From: Elusimicrobia bacterium RIFOXYB2_FULL_49_7
GTDB lineage: Bacteria; Fibrobacterota; OXYB2-FULL-49-7
NCBI GenBank assembly: GCA_001800515.1
Contig: MGVN01000149.1
Coordinates: forward strand, 1-6,770
Direction of reading: 5' to 3'
DNA: 6,770 bases
Shown: piece by piece, positions 6,439 through 6,770 of the stretch
How the letters are laid out: the number at the start of each line of letters is the position of its first letter
How positions within the stretch are numbered: position 1 is the first letter of the stretch
Translations under genes and position numbers: made by a program
Notes under the pieces: generated by a model
Database searches by the model: none
Seen by the model: the letters and a program-made list of their open reading frames with translations, nothing else
What the model was told of the DNA's origin: nothing

Positions 6439-6770
6439 CGGAAAACGCCACGGCCCGTTTCCCTCGTACGCCCCAGATAGCCGGGTCCGTTGTTTTATGA
6501 AACGCCACGGTCGGCACCCCAAGCCAGGCAGACAGGTGGGCCACTCCGGAATCATGCGAAATCAATCCGGCTGATTTTTTCAATTCCTCAGCCAATTCAA
6601 CCAAATTCTTGGGCTCAATCGTAGGTGCAGACCACGGAAAAGCCGCCTCCCGCTCTATCGGTCCCAGCAGAAAAGCGGATCGATCCTGACCCCATCTTTG
6701 TCTAAGCGCCAAAAAAAGTTCCGGCGGATAATTCTTTTTCGAACTGCCGCTGCCCGGATGGAGAAGAAAC
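6425..6770 (-). CDS. Glycosyltransferase family 9 (heptosyltransferase-like), C-terminal part, 5' end cut by window
   Basis: The minus-strand frame is open from the right edge to TAA at 6425-6427, giving 114 complete codons. It starts in the family's substrate-domain hallmark, LLHPGSGSSKKNYPPELF. It then has GLISHDSGVAHLSAWLG and VPTVAFHKTTDPAIWG, corresponding to the GT9 motifs 'ISNDTGPAHLAAALG' and 'PTVALFGPTDP'. GT9 enzymes use nucleotide-activated sugars, classically ADP-heptose, to build the LPS inner core on the cytoplasmic face of the inner membrane. The acceptor here cannot be told. A TTG at 6710-6712 is an internal codon, not the start, because the conserved motif extends upstream of it. 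The N-terminal half is beyond the window. The gene converges on the flavodoxin-like gene with a 14 bp overlap and no terminator between them. Confidence 0.88.
   Translation of the reverse strand, partial: FLLHPGSGSSKKNYPPELFLALRQRWGQDRSAFLLGPIEREAAFPWSAPTIEPKNLVELAEELKKSAGLISHDSGVAHLSAWLGVPTVAFHKTTDPAIWGVRGKRAVAFSATSY

Noticed and set aside
6440..6462. Imperfect hairpin (GGAAAACG / CGTTTCC, 8-nt loop) just after the flavodoxin-like stop
   Set aside because: It has a bulge, no following T-run, and lies inside the opposing glycosyltransferase coding sequence, so it does not qualify as a terminator.
6425..6712. Treating TTG at 6710-6712 as the start of a short complete glycosyltransferase
   Set aside because: The frame continues upstream to the window edge and encodes the conserved HPGSGSSKK motif, so the gene is longer and cut by the window.

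Overview
The window is about 6.8 kb of compact bacterial DNA of intermediate G+C. It holds four complete plus-strand genes, a partial minus-strand gene running off the right edge, and what looks like the last codons and end of an IS3-family insertion sequence at the left edge. A GT9 (heptosyltransferase-type) glycosyltransferase, a lipoprotein-type signal peptide and a class A penicillin-binding protein point to a Gram-negative-type envelope. The diguanylate cyclase with a ferritin/rubrerythrin-like sensor suggests a lineage that senses redox state, oxygen or metals, perhaps an anaerobe or microaerobe. No gene is distinctive enough to name a genus.

Layout: (1) 1-90, IS3-family transposase C-terminus and probable terminal repeat. 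(2) 137-1765, an exported probable lipoprotein joining six prenyltransferase/squalene-cyclase-type repeats (a predicted alpha-alpha toroid) to a transglutaminase-like Cys-His-Asp domain. (3) 1796-4828, a divergent 1010-residue class A PBP with GT51 glycosyltransferase and transpeptidase domains, starting 30 bp after the lipoprotein gene and probably cotranscribed with it. A run of ten C lies between its two catalytic domains. (4) 4876-5907, a ferritin-like-GGDEF diguanylate cyclase with its own near-consensus promoter and almost no 5' leader. (5) 5944-6438, a small exported flavodoxin-fold-like protein with a strong Shine-Dalgarno and a C-terminal DAVTSAT motif resembling flavinylation sites. 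(6) 6425-6770 on the minus strand, the C-terminal part of a GT9 glycosyltransferase whose 3' end overlaps gene 5 by 14 bp.

How they may work together: the lipoprotein and the PBP form the most suggestive unit. One is an enzyme-like surface or periplasmic protein with a toroidal binding platform, the other builds peptidoglycan, so a role in wall assembly or in processing a wall-linked substrate is a reasonable inference. The cyclase and flavodoxin-like genes share a possible redox theme but may be independent of the wall genes. The GT9 gene probably begins or ends an LPS/glycan locus lying to the right of the window.
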